A stretch of 64,000 nt of DNA. Origin: Cyprinodon diabolis (lineage: Eukaryota > Chordata > Actinopteri > Cyprinodontiformes > Cyprinodontidae). Below, piece after piece: positions 1-11,705 of this stretch. Within the stretch, counting starts at the first letter, position 1, and each line of letters starts with the position of its first letter. Both the position numbers and the translations under genes were made by a program. Location of the stretch: NCBI GenBank assembly GCA_030533445.1, contig CM060081.1, forward strand, positions 34,918,111 through 34,982,110. The letters are read 5' to 3'. The notes beneath the pieces were generated by a model. The model saw only the letters and a program-made list of their open reading frames with translations. It made no database searches and was not told where the DNA came from.

Positions 1-1020
1 TTTTAGCCCAAAACACTCTAAAACGCCATATACACCACAAATACAAAGTAAAGCATGAAAATATGTTTAAGTTTAAAACAAATTTTCCAAAAACATCCCA
101 ATTCTATCCCATGGAAATCTATGCAGGCTTTCAGGATGCAGTGATGTAGATTCACAGGCAGCAGCTTTGTTAACCTGTTTATCATTTCAAGCAACACTCA
201 TTTTCCACTAGAAGGGACTCAAACAGCTTTGAGCCTCTTTCCTGAGTTAGTTGATCCCTAAAATAAAACATAGCAGAAGACTGCCATAGTTGTAAATGTT
301 ACATAGGCCTTAAAATGCAGGATGCTGCATATTCAAAAGCCTTCATCCCAATGTAAAAGCTCTATTCATACAACCTACTGATTCTGTGCGTGGCTCAATG
401 TTCAGAGAAGAGGTGCAACCCAATAATTGTGGTTTTGTTTCTAGCTTCCCCCTGTAACATGTTGCTGTATAAAGTAATAAAACCTAAGTTAACTAGTGAT
501 TTGCATATTATTGTTTGAATTTGAGCATATAGAGAACTTGGAATGGGTGCATGTGGCTTTTGGAATTTGGATTAATTGTGACACTGATGAATGCCAACTA
601 ATAATGCCTTAAAATACCCCAAATTACTGTCAGAGTTTTTTTAATGAAGCCTTTTAGAGCGTTTTTTGCAAAAGCTTCACTTTCGTCTGTGGGGCTATGA
701 CAGCTCTAAACGCAGTTGCGCTAAACATACTAAAAAGGCTCGTTTTGGAGTCATTACATTACCATTAAATAAAAATATTGTGACAAAATCTCAAGTTGAT
801 GTTGCCAATGCCTTTTCCCCTGTGTAAGCTTTTGGATCGGTTGGTACAATATGACTAACAGAGGCTACGTAAATTAATTCCAATTATTTACAAAATAATA
901 ATTATTTACACTTAAAACATGAGAGGGAAATGCCGAAAGGTATTTAAGTCCTAATGCTTTTTTTAAAAACTATCCTGGTTTTTCATTAACTCAGTTGCAT
1001 AGTAAGTTTGGAATTTGTAT

Positions 1021-1310
1021 AAGGCAAGGCAAGGCAAGGCAAATTTATTTGTATAGTACAATTCAGTACAAAGACAATGCAAAGTGCTTTACATGATTAT
1101 ACAGGAAAATAAAGCAGAATCAAAGCAAGTAGGAAAAAATAAATAAAATAAAATAAAAAATGCAGAAACAAAAAAGAATATTAAAAACATTTGGACTAAA
1201 GAAAATATGTTTTAGTTGAACTGTTTAACTAAAACAGTTGAAGGCAATTCTAAACAAATGTGTTTTTAGTCTTGATTTAAAGGAACTCAGGCTTTCCGCA
1301 CTTTTACAAC
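1021..1310 (-). mobile_element. 3' end of an L2/Rex-type LINE, truncated
   Basis: Read on the minus strand, about 1310-1210 translates in one frame to a segment containing SLSSFKSRLKTHLF. This is typical of the last residues of reverse transcriptase in fish L2/CR1-type LINEs. A short 3' untranslated region follows, with the usual 'aaagcactttgcattg' and 'atacaaataaatttgcc' tail. It ends at 1021-1040 in tandem copies of the pentamer ccttg, which resembles the short repeated 3' terminus of such elements. The 5' part is absent, as expected for an incomplete reverse-transcription product. Clade assignment is from memory of the family. Confidence 0.6.
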
Positions 1311-1716
1311 ATTTTTTGAAATTAATCTATTGTGATTTTTAATTATTCATACAAAAATCAGGAACTTTAAGCTGGATTTGTTATTTAACAAAGACTGAAA
1401 AAGCGCACAGAGAAGTGTATTTAAAAAAGAAGGTTTTAGACCAAAGAGATCAACTGTCTGCTTACTGGGTTGTTTATCGTCATTATCATCATCAAAAACG
1501 GGGAAGACCTCCTCCTCTTCTAAATTTCTAGAACATTTGATATTTCTTGTCATATGCTATCCTTTTGTGTTCATGAACATAAAAATAAAAAATACTCTTT
1601 GAAACCCAGTCTCTAAAAATCATTAGGTTAAAATTGTCTTAATTTTTTACCAACTAAACGAACCAAAAAACAAAACAAACTTTATTTTACCTAGAAGATA
1701 TATCTAATCAAGTGGT

Positions 1717-1798
1717 GAGGAAGGAAGGAAGGAAGGAAGGAAGGAAGGAAGGAAGGAAGGAAGGAAGGAAGGAAGGAAGGAAGGAAGGAAGGAAGGAA
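1717..1798. repeat. (GGAA)n microsatellite
   Basis: About twenty uninterrupted copies of the tetramer ggaa. The tract is open in several frames and produces spurious repetitive ORFs on both strands; these are not genes. Confidence 0.97.
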
Positions 1799-4214
1799 AA
1801 ATCAAACAAAAGCCAAATCTTTCTGTACAATGAAGAAGCAAAGGAACTGTTATCTAACTTTTCCTCTTTCTTGCCCCATAGTACCAGGCTGCTCATAAGG
1901 AATTGATAATATTTAGCAGACATGCAGACCTGGCTCCTCTGTCTTTTAGAATAACCATTTAGAGAAGCTTGCAGATCAGCTGTTCTTCCTCACATGTTAT
2001 GGCATTAGACTTGGTGACACCTCAGTCAAACAACCCCCCCAGCACCGCCCCTGTTCTGAGGTCTGGCTCTTTAGTCCCAGCCGCCTCTTTGATGAAGGGA
2101 TTGAGTTTCATGTGTTCTCCTTTAATCCCGGGGCACTCATAAGCCCAGAACATAACCCATAAGCTCCTTCTGATTTTCTTCTGTGGCTTGTTTTGCCTCC
2201 AACACACAGAGAACAATGGCATCAGTTTTATATCTGCTGTATGATTCATGGGAATACACTGTAAATAAATGTATGAAGACATGGAAATACTGCTGTACTT
2301 CATATTACTATAAGAAGAATACACCTGAAACCTTCCAGCATTTGGGTAATTCCAAAACTACATGTCAATTCCTTTAACAGCTCTATTTTTGCTGTCTAAA
2401 TCAAACATCATCCATCTTTATTTGATACAAACCTAATCCCGTTTCTCTGTCTCAATTTTCAAACCAAATAGCCAATTTTGGAGCTATAACAAGAAAAGTC
2501 CGTACATCTTAGCTCTGACAGGCAATCTGGAAGAGAGAACGCCAACCAAAATGGGGTGTGATGAAAAACTGCTGTCTGAAATGGGGTAAACTAGCTAAAT
2601 AACAGGGCTGAAATTACCAGAAGGGCTTGGAAATGCAAATGTATAGCAGATCTAGGTAGCAGAGAAATGTAGTCAGCTCTGAGGTATTTACAAAGCTGTC
2701 AGTTTCCTAAATGCAAGTTCTACATTGGCTAAATGTAACAGGCAGACAGATGGAGAAAAAATGAAAGATTAACAAAAGATGACATGAGGAGGAGAAAAAG
2801 AAAATAGAAATGGACAAAGCGAGTCTGAGAGGAAAAGGGAAACCAGCTGCGTGTGAGGAGGACGGTGTACTGTTCACCAAATTATGTGTGGCTGTGGGTT
2901 AAATGTCTGAGGAGTTTTTACAGGCTTTGGCCAGCCAAATAAACTCCTGTGATAAAGCCTTGCATGTATGCGGATATAATCTTTTATGCACATTCATTAT
3001 ATGCCAATCAATTTATTCATCAGACTCTTTCAGTATCTCTAGTTCCGGTTTTCATACACCAAACTGATTCAAAGTGTCAAAAGCCAAAACTGACACCGAT
3101 TTAGGCAGATTTTATTATAAGTAAAAAAGGGTAATCACTTATGAGCATTTTTTTCTTAACCAGCTGAAAAAAAAAAGAGAAAAATGCTATGGATTAGGTA
3201 TCAAAATTAGCATTGTTTGCTCAGCTACTACTATTAAAATATCAATCCTTATTATCGGAGTCTCAAAGACTTTTTAGAAAGGCCATAAACTCCTTGATTT
3301 TGTGTTATAAACACCTCATTGACACATTGATAACACGAATTCACACCTGGAACACACCCAATAATAACACACTAATGTTATGAGCAGCCCCACTTGACTA
3401 TGCAGGTGTTTGAACTAAGGCTGAGGGACAGGAATTCACTAGTTTCTTTTTTCTTTGAACCAACCAGCAGCCTGCAATCAGTACCCGCAGAAAAAAACTC
3501 GATCCTTTATGTTCAAACTGAGAAAAATACAAAATAAAAAGCCCCACTAATCCATTGTAGTTTCCACAGAGAGCTTTTATAAGTACTGCTTTCTTGTAAA
3601 CCTGAAGTAAAAAAAAATAAAAACAGTCACAAAAATACAATTTGTTCTAACGAACAAATGGACAATAAGATGAAGTTATTTCGCCTATTTCTAGTTTCAC
3701 CAAAATTACACTTTAGCCACATTTGTGTAATCGCACTATATTTCAGGGGGGAACATTTGCAGCCACTACTGAGCAAATGAGGGCAAAGTGGGAGGGTAGA
3801 TTTTAACAGTGGGGTAGCTGTGAACCAGCCACAGTGGCGGGTTGCAATTTTATCAGAAAAAATATTGTTCACTTTTCACAAGTGACTTCTAGTTGCTGCT
3901 AATCTTCCCCCATTACCATTAAAAGTAGAAAAAATAAGCAGTAGTTCAGAAATGTGATGTTAACAGCTGTCACATACAAGCACATACGTGTACTTGTATA
4001 AAGGTGTATTTACGAGGCACACTTAGGGCTCATTATGGTTATGCAACATTTTTAATGGATGGGACTTATACCCATTGTATTTAAACTGCACCAAATAATC
4101 TGGCAAACTCTAGGGACGATCACAAACCGCAAGCTTACGACACCAAACTACATGTAGAAGAAGAAAGCACAGTTTATTCCCAAATTTTCAGTGCCTCATT
4201 GCGTTCCTCCACTT

Positions 4215-4463
4215 CTATCCAAGATCTGTTCCCAATCTGTTGATTATGGTGGGCTCAATGGAGACACAAAGCAGATGTCTGCTGGACACGTCTGAAAAAG
4301 CTCCGTCTTTAGAAATGTGTACGCAGAGTCCCACTACGGACTGCTCAGAGGGAGAAAGCTTCTCAGTCAAACTTTTTGAAGTGACACTGTGCTGAAACAC
4401 GGAGATGTTCACAGAAAGCGGGCATGGGGACACACTGCTGTAACATTCAACATAATCATTTAC
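4215..4463 (-). other. Phase-compatible ORF with splice acceptor, possible alternative 3' exon
   Basis: Directly after a pyrimidine-rich acceptor (ttctaatccag) an 83-codon reading frame, counting the stop, runs in phase 0. That is the phase left by exon 11 of the upstream ST7-family gene. The predicted peptide begins VNDYVECYSSV and ends at a TAG stop. I do not recognise it, and it is not the conserved ST7 C-terminus. It may be chance, a skipped alternative terminal exon, or an exon of another gene. Only the frame, acceptor and phase are seen; the role is speculative. Confidence 0.2.
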
Positions 4464-5986
4464 CTGGATTAGAACACAAACTGAGATTTTGTAAATCATA
4501 TAAAGTCATTTATTCACCATCATACTACTGCCACTAGCAAAAATAAGATAAAATTCTAATGACATTCACCATGTGATTTTACACTGGTGGGATGGACTAT
4601 CGTCAGCATGATGCTACCCCCGATATTTCAAAATAAAGAAAGGATCTGACTTGAATAGTTTTAAGCAAGCATACCTGTATGTTACACCAAAGAAACATTG
4701 CGGTTGACAAATTTGTGGCCACAGTGGTCAGTAAAGAAATTAAAATAAAATTTTAATTCCTGTCAAAATGCACAGATTTATACACAAATATGGAGATTGG
4801 AAGAAGTATAGGGGATATCAAGTTATTGCACAAGGGCATGTGGCAGAGGAGAACTTGAACTAGACTGACAATGACTAACTGATGTTTGTTTCCAACACTA
4901 TTGTCCAAATTATGATATGAATAAATTGATATGAGTTTTTGTACAGCAATATACAATACAAGTAAATAAAGTTTCTTACAGTTATTTAAAGACAATAATG
5001 ATGAAAAAAAACTTTGCTAATCCATTTTAAATAAAATTTTAATCACATAAGTATAAAATGTGTACGGTTGAGGATCTAATTGCACATGCTGTATAATCAC
5101 AATTTAACAAAACACTTTTTTTTTACTTTCTTACCCCCCCTATTAGTGACTTTAACTGTAAAACAAGCCACGCTGAGCAGCACTGTTTTTTTATGCCATA
5201 TATTTATTTTATTTTTTTTATGATGACACATTATTCCTTGAAAAACACATTAGACTACATATAGTGTTTCAAAGCAAACTTCTTCAAGCAGTGGTCAAAT
5301 GAGGGTTAAAGTCAAGCAAACAAATAATAAAGATGAGGAGCAGATACATTCATAGGTATAACATGGCTTTCTAAACTGAGACAAATTTTGCCTTGTAGAC
5401 CCAAACTGACATCTGCTGGTGAACCTGCAGTATGACAGCCCTGTCAGCTGTAATGTTCTTGATCACTGTTATTGAAAATGTATCCCCAGTCAAAAAAACA
5501 AAAATATAAGAACGTTAGTGGATCTAATTATTTATGAAGATATTCAATACAGGTACACAAATTTGATTTAATTATTAATTTTTAATGTTCAGAATAAAAT
5601 GTTTTAATGTAAAGTTTGAAGAAGATGTAGCGGAAATTTATTTCTTATAGGGACACTTTTATTCAATAACGGTGAAAGGTCTTTTCAACATATTTACAAA
5701 AGTCTAATATACATCATAGTCTATATTTTCAGTGTTCTTTAAGGACTAGGTTTTATGTTTTATCTGCCTTTTCTAAGCAAATATTTCAAAATGTTATATT
5801 AGAGGGGTTTTATAAACATTGCAAAATAATTGTCATAAGTTTGCATGGGATTTTCTTTGTGGTCTGTCTTTGCAGTCTTTCAGAGCGTGTTATTTTATTA
5901 ATATCGATATATTGATATTAGACTGTATTGACCAAATTCAAGAAATTTATAGTGATATAAGTGATGGTCGTATTGTAGAGCCCTAC

Positions 5987-8900
5987 CTTTGGCACATGTG
6001 GATTGAACTCAACAGCTCTGTGTATCGCCTCCACAGCATTCATCTCTGCTGTGCTCAGCCCTCGTCTGGATGCTGCTTCTGGAGAAAACCTTAAAAACAG
6101 TAGAATTTAAATGACATGTACAGGAAATTGGCTAGGCTATCTACAATACATATACAGCAGAAAGGAACATACTTATCTGAAACTGCTCGTGCTTTCAGCA
6201 GTGCTGATGTATAGCATATAGTGGCTGATTTTGGCAAACTGATGTCTACAAGAGAAGCATAAATTGTTTTATGGAGGTTGCAAAATTACTATAACCCTAT
6301 TTTTTGTTAAATGTTAATCTTCTTTTTGGTCTTACCATCATATTTTGCCAGGACAGCCTGAACATCAGCATATGCCTGGAGCTCCAAAAGTGCCTCCAGG
6401 AGATTTTCATGTATATTTAACATTCCCAACAATGGGAACTCTTTCATTAACTGAAAAAGCGGTTTAAAAAAAAATTACTGCCATAAATCCTTGTAATATT
6501 ACTACGCATTTAAATAACTATAGACAGAAACTCACATCTCTCATCATTTTTACTGCTTCTTTGATCCGGCCCAATTTGCGTGCACACATCGCCAGTCTGC
6601 GTTTAATGTAAACCAGTAGATTGATATCTTTCCCAGCTGTTGGTTGCAAGAATAAAATAACAGATATTAAAGTATAAACATAACTAAGCTAAATATCATG
6701 GAAACAGAGCAGCAGTTTAAAGAAGGTGTTAATTAGCAGAAATCCCTCAGTGGGTTAACAGAAACTATTATACTGAGTTTAAATGTGTACTGTCAAAATA
6801 AGAGCAACCCCGGTTTGCCATTATAAATTAAACAAGTCTTAAAATATAACAGATTAGTTTGACATACGTGCATTCATGTAAAAAGAGCCTTATTTGTTTG
6901 TCATCCGAAAATCCAGTAGATTTTCTATATTGCATATTATATTGCATTTGACTTCATCAATCATCATACCAAATTTTTTTGGTTCCCTATCAACAAACCA
7001 GATTGAATTAATTTTTTTGTGTCCTTGAGTAGATATCCATACAAAATAAACAAACAAAATAGCCAGATTGAACAAAAAAAACATGTTATATTAATATATC
7101 ATATTTCAGGAACTAATGATAAGACATGCCCATCCTTACCAAAACCCAATGCTTTTCTAAAGAGGCGTTCAGCTTCTGTGATGGTTGTAGCTTCTTCTTC
7201 TGCTAGAAGCACATATGCAGCAGCACATCTATAAATGCAAACAGAAAAAACATAAGAGCAAAGAGAAAAAACTATTTGAAGCTGAAAATTTTATCCTACC
7301 ACAGTATGCAGATGTAATCAATAAGAAAACTTTAAAATGGCAAACTTCCTATGAAGGGAAAAACATAAATTCAAGAAGACTCATGCAAAGCCTTTTGGAC
7401 AAATATTTCTGTACTTAGTCTTAGAGCCTTAGACATAGGCGATTTTTATTGTCATTTTGTATACACAGAGGGTATACAAACCAAATTTTTTTTGTGTTCA
7501 GCTTTTAGAAAGTGAATGAGCAGCATCTTAGCAGAGAAATGAACATTTCCATTTCATAAAGTGCAGCAGTGATCAAATGTAAACATCGTGGGAGAAAAAA
7601 CGTGGTGAAAAAACACATTGTATGGAGGTTCAGAGCATTCTTTGTCTCACTCGCAACATTTTTGTACTGCACCAATCCATCGCGCAGTGATGAAAACCAA
7701 CTAACTTCTCACCATCAGCTCTGACAGCTGATCCACCAGTGAATTACATAGAAATTAGTTTTTTCATCCTTCTTTATCATTGCATGCATCCCAACTGAAC
7801 AGCCAGACTTCACAAACCAGTCTGGAAATGCTTTAAAAATGTTGATCTTTGATACAAATGTTTCGTTAAGCTGCATAAAAGGTTAGAATTAGCAAACTGG
7901 CAATTAGAGCTGAAACAATTAAACAGATTGATTATTGGAATAATCAACAACTACCTGAGAAATGAATTAATCCCTAAATGGAGAGAAGAGACTCCAAAAC
8001 ATGCCATTGGCTAAAAGTGGAATGCACTAAGAGCAATAATCATATCTAAATTGTTTTAAAAAATGTAAAAACATGTTGCATTCATTATGAAAAACCTTTT
8101 TTATCCATCAAAATGCTCTAGCCAGAACAGATCAATGAGCTTAGTATTAGCTTTAGCTTCTGGTTTAACTTCTGTATAAAATCTTCTTTAAGCAAAATTT
8201 TGCCATTTGATTATTAATCGAAAAATAATCGACAGATTAATCAATAAGCAAAATAGTTGTTAGTTTCAGCTCTTTTGCAACTATTAACCCAATAACATAG
8301 GTACAGATTCTAGGTACACTTTAGGTCTGGCTTAAACCGTAATGTAAAAAAACGATATCCGATAGATCTGCATTGGTTTGGTTTCGTTTTTACTTTAGGT
8401 TTATATCTGTGATCTTAGACCTGACAAGCAGCTGTGTTAGAGCCAAACTCACTCATGGTTCATTTCTATGGCCTGGTAAGCAGCTCTGATCCTGGCCTGA
8501 GGATTTCTTTCTCTCCATGCCTTCTGCATCACTGTGGGCACATAAAAAATAAAGCTTATTCACAAGACCTCTAAGATCTTCTTTAGTATATATATATATA
8601 TATATATATATTTTTTTTATTATAATTATTTTTTTTTCATCTGAGTAGAGACAGTTCTTTAACAATTACACAATAGTGACATTTACACACCTGCATCCTC
8701 TGGCTTTAACTGTTGAGTATCTCCTGTAAAAAAGGTCTGATGGTCTTGAGCAGACAGGTTCATATCATAGTAGGTTAAAGGTTCCTTCCCTGTCACCCAA
8801 GTGTACCTGTAGTAAACATTGCCAAAGCTATTGCTGAAGTCACATGTGTCACCAAAAATTTAAAAAAATGACAACAGTAAAATATTTATTTTCCTGCTAT

Positions 8901-11613
8901 GATTATATAACACATAGGAGTGATCATTTTCAGAATCTTTTAAAAAATCCTGAACCCATTTGTACCTGTTGTATTCTGCTCCTCTGAAAAGGTTCAAAGG
9001 ATTCCTCCAGACTTTGCAATCTACCAAAACCAAGACATACCATGAATACATGGCAACTTAAGATTGCTGCTCCTTTTAAGAATATGGGGCATGTTTGGAT
9101 TTACCAGAGATGCTGGGTCTGGGCTCTGCCTCTCCATTAATAGATGAGAAGAGACCGGTTGATGAGCTGCTCTCCACTCCGCCCAGCAGAGGACGCAGGT
9201 GGCTCACAGACACTTGCTCAATAAACGATGTTCCGTACTTGCGAAAATACCACCACTCAAATATCTGTTGTAAGCAGAAAAAAACATGCATGCAAAATAA
9301 ATACAAAAATGACAGTTTTGTGGTTATTTTGCTGACATTATGACATTGCAAATGCTCACATAAGAGAATATGCCAATACTGCTAAAATTAAAGTACTACT
9401 ATTATGTCTTATTACATTTAAACAGACAACACAGGTCACTGAAAGAAGGGGTTAAACACATGTACAAAAATATATACACGAAATAAAACTCTTGTAAAGA
9501 AACTTGCTTGTATAAAAAAACAATCCTTATGGCACATTTTATTTTGTCATCATTTTAGGTTTGGATCTTTATTCTATGAGGCATGAAACCTTCATAAAGG
9601 GTTTTTGTTTAGAATTAGTAATATAATGGATGTGCATATATATAAATAAAAAGATAATTTCCATCCTAAACCAAATCTAACCATAGAAACTAAAAATGTG
9701 ATAGCAGGGGTGTGCACATTCTCTGGGGATGCTGTTGTGCTGGGAGAATCCCATCACCAGAGCATGGGTATTGTCTCTTTGAAGCACCAAGATCTGATTT
9801 TTGTAAAAAAAAATAATCTGTTGGGTTATACAGCTACATATATAAAATGTTCTCTGAATCGGATATGTTGAAGCACAAACAGTTAACAAATATAAAAGAG
9901 TCAGGCTGTTCCTTTCTTTTTATTTTTTAAATAATTTTTAGGCTGTAGTGGCTTTTATTTTCTAATATTTGAAAGTATGTAAACAGGAAATTAGGTTACG
10001 AGACGGGGGAGTGACTTTCGGCAAAGGTCAAAAGGACCATGACGCAAACCTACAACAGCTGGTATATGGGTCATGCACTAGGTGACCTGTCTGGCAATGT
10101 GGCAAAAAGAATAATTGTCTTGATGCCAAAAAGAGCCCAACTGATTTTACTTTCACAAGTGGAGAAGTATTGCTATCGATATAGTATTCCGCTTGATTTA
10201 AGCATATAAATAGCTTTATTATAATTCATGCAGGGAGTATAACAGATTATATGGATACTGCAATTTAAGTAGATCAGGAAAGGAAAAAGAGGAAAAAAAA
10301 GAAGAAAAGATGGAAGAAAGAGGAGATAAAAGAAGAGATAAGGATAAAACATCTTCAGTCTGCTTCATCACCTGCAAAGAGATGTAAAAATAATAGCACA
10401 ACCAATGGATATAGTATAAGATATACAATAAAGTAACACCTTGGTAGTATTACTGAAGTATAAGCAGAATTATTTAATCTGACATGTATACTGTGATAGC
10501 TGAAGATAAGAATATGGGCTTTCTGGGTCATACACTACCTCCACACCATAGCAGCACCCAAGCATTCACTTTCTAACACATTACAACCTAAAAAATACTG
10601 GACTTGTTGAAAAAACAAAAACAAAGTGTGCTTCAATAAAGTACTATACATATATTTGGTAGCCTGGTTATTGCAGTTTACGCCAAAGATAATCAGTCTT
10701 TTGTCTTAACTAAATTATTAAGACTGAATTCTTTAAAAAAAAAGAAGACACCTTACAGTCATTATTTTTAAAACATAAAAACCTTTGATTATAACAGGTT
10801 TGTATATACTTTTCACTGTAGATGGGAATATGCATGCCAATTAAAGATCAAAAAAAAAAAAAAAGCTGTATTCTTGTTATCCTTCATCCCATACTGTTAG
10901 CAAAGATATAGCACAATAAAACTAAGCAAAAGATTAAGATTAAAGCTTAAATAATTGAGAGGAAAAACTCACAAGGATAAGTCCAGAGATGAGGGAAGAG
11001 GTTCCGGTGAGGGCCACGTAGAATTTAGGAGTAAGAGTGTTCAGAAACACAGAAGCTACAAAAACAAAAAAACAAGTAAAAATTAGAGCAAGTTAGGCCA
11101 CAATATGTCCTGTAACTGGATGTTTCACAACAAGACGATAAAAGAAAGAGAAAACATAACAAATAGTTTAACTTCTACCGTATTATACTCTCCTCGCAGT
11201 CAAATTTGTTATATTTATCCAAATAAAATAACCTGCAGAATTTCAATAAAATAAAATATTTGTAAAAATATGAGGGGGGAAAAAAAGTTACCCTCAATTA
11301 AGAAAATATAACCAAACAATAATTTCTACATCATTTTAATTTATGTCACCAGGCAACCAACGAGCTGTCAAAATATCGGCTGCTGAAATAAAAGCTACAG
11401 AGCAGAAGGCTAACAGCAGGTAGCATCAAACTGCTTCAATTTACCTGAAGTAAGAGTTTCCTGCAGTTTCAGCGGGCTCCATACGACATATACCATAATT
11501 AGCACCATGCCGAACCAAACGAAGCACACGTAAGTCCATGACCAGGAGAGCCAGGACTTCAATTTCTCTAAAAATCCGAGAGATGGGGGATTACTGCCGA
11601 TGGTGTCCTCCAT
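5987..11613 (-). CDS. st7l: ST7-family protein (suppressor of tumorigenicity 7-like), exons 1-11, 3' incomplete
   Basis: Eleven coding exons with GT/AG sites and continuous phase: 11445-11613, 10973-11055, 9105-9264, 8966-9020, 8691-8806, 8453-8531, 7140-7228, 6536-6636, 6336-6450, 6173-6245 and 5987-6089. They total 1143 nt, or 381 residues; mammalian ST7 proteins are about 550-585 residues, so the last third is off the left edge. Visible are two N-terminal hydrophobic segments (about residues 28-47 and 58-85), the hallmark [16 protein letters not shown] (about 85-100), [33 protein letters not shown], the helical-repeat block around [14 protein letters not shown], and [18 protein letters not shown] at the end. 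The family is membrane-associated and poorly understood; ST7 has been proposed as a tumour suppressor. Residues such as [19 protein letters not shown] and [10 protein letters not shown] favour ST7L; FRKYGT and KMMRDLMKEF favour ST7. Family assignment is firm, paralogue assignment is not. About 22 residues usually found between exons 7 and 8 are missing. Confidence 0.93.
7906..8273. mobile_element. Short inverted-repeat DNA element (MITE) in intron 6
   Basis: The element begins AGAGCTGAAACAATTAA and ends TTAGTTTCAGCTCT, so the termini are inverted copies over about 11-12 bp. Subterminal stretches rich in ATTAATCGATT-like words also occur near the right end. Length is 368 bp and there is no coding capacity. 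This architecture matches a well-known fish MITE type. I could not fix a target-site duplication. It lies between exons 6 (8453) and 7 (7228) of the ST7-family gene. Confidence 0.65.
10216..10372. repeat. Dispersed repeat, copy 1 (second copy at 38683)
   Basis: This stretch matches 38683-38825 in the same orientation: 'ttattataatt-atgcagggag', 'cagattatatgga-actgcaat', then a purine-rich run 'aggaaaggaaaaagag'. It lies in intron 2 of the ST7-family gene. I do not recognise the family. Its purine-rich half is low complexity, but the first 60 bp are unique enough to be real homology. Confidence 0.7.
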
Positions 11614-11705
11614 GTTTCTCCCCGGATGTCTATAAACAGAGGTGTCACGTGACAAGCGAAGTGCTTTTATTTTGTAGCTGTAAAAATCAATTTCCGGAAA
11701 TCTCA
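11614..11705 (-). promoter_or_regulatory. Proximal promoter / 5' UTR of the ST7-family gene with E-box and ETS-like sites
   Basis: Upstream of the ATG at 11613 the sequence contains the 10-bp palindrome GTCACGTGAC at 11644-11653. This matches the E-box/CLEAR consensus bound by USF and TFEB/MITF-type bHLH factors. At 11691-11700 is TTTCCGGAAA, a palindromic CCGGAA core typical of ETS factors in TATA-less promoters. No TATA box is evident. Position and motifs are seen; factor binding is inferred. Confidence 0.5.

Larger units (their letters stand above)
1..5986 (-). other. Left part of the ST7-family gene: intron 11 and beyond
   Basis: Exon 11 ends at 5987 with a good donor (gtaggg), so this stretch should be intron until the next coding exon. 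I looked for the conserved continuation of ST7 proteins and did not find it, so the remaining exons probably lie to the left of the window. Recognisable content is a LINE tail at 1021, the ggaa microsatellite, and two minus-strand ORFs of unknown meaning (2022-2324 and 4215-4499). The rest is AT-rich sequence without features I can name. Confidence 0.5.

Noticed and set aside
1708..1923. Repetitive ORFs over the ggaa tract on both strands
   Set aside because: Any reading of a tetramer microsatellite is open; the peptides are simple repeats, not genes.
2022..2324. 100-codon minus-strand ORF in the ST7-family intron, part of it fairly GC-rich
   Set aside because: No recognisable motif and no clear splice context. 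It does not match the missing ST7 C-terminus.
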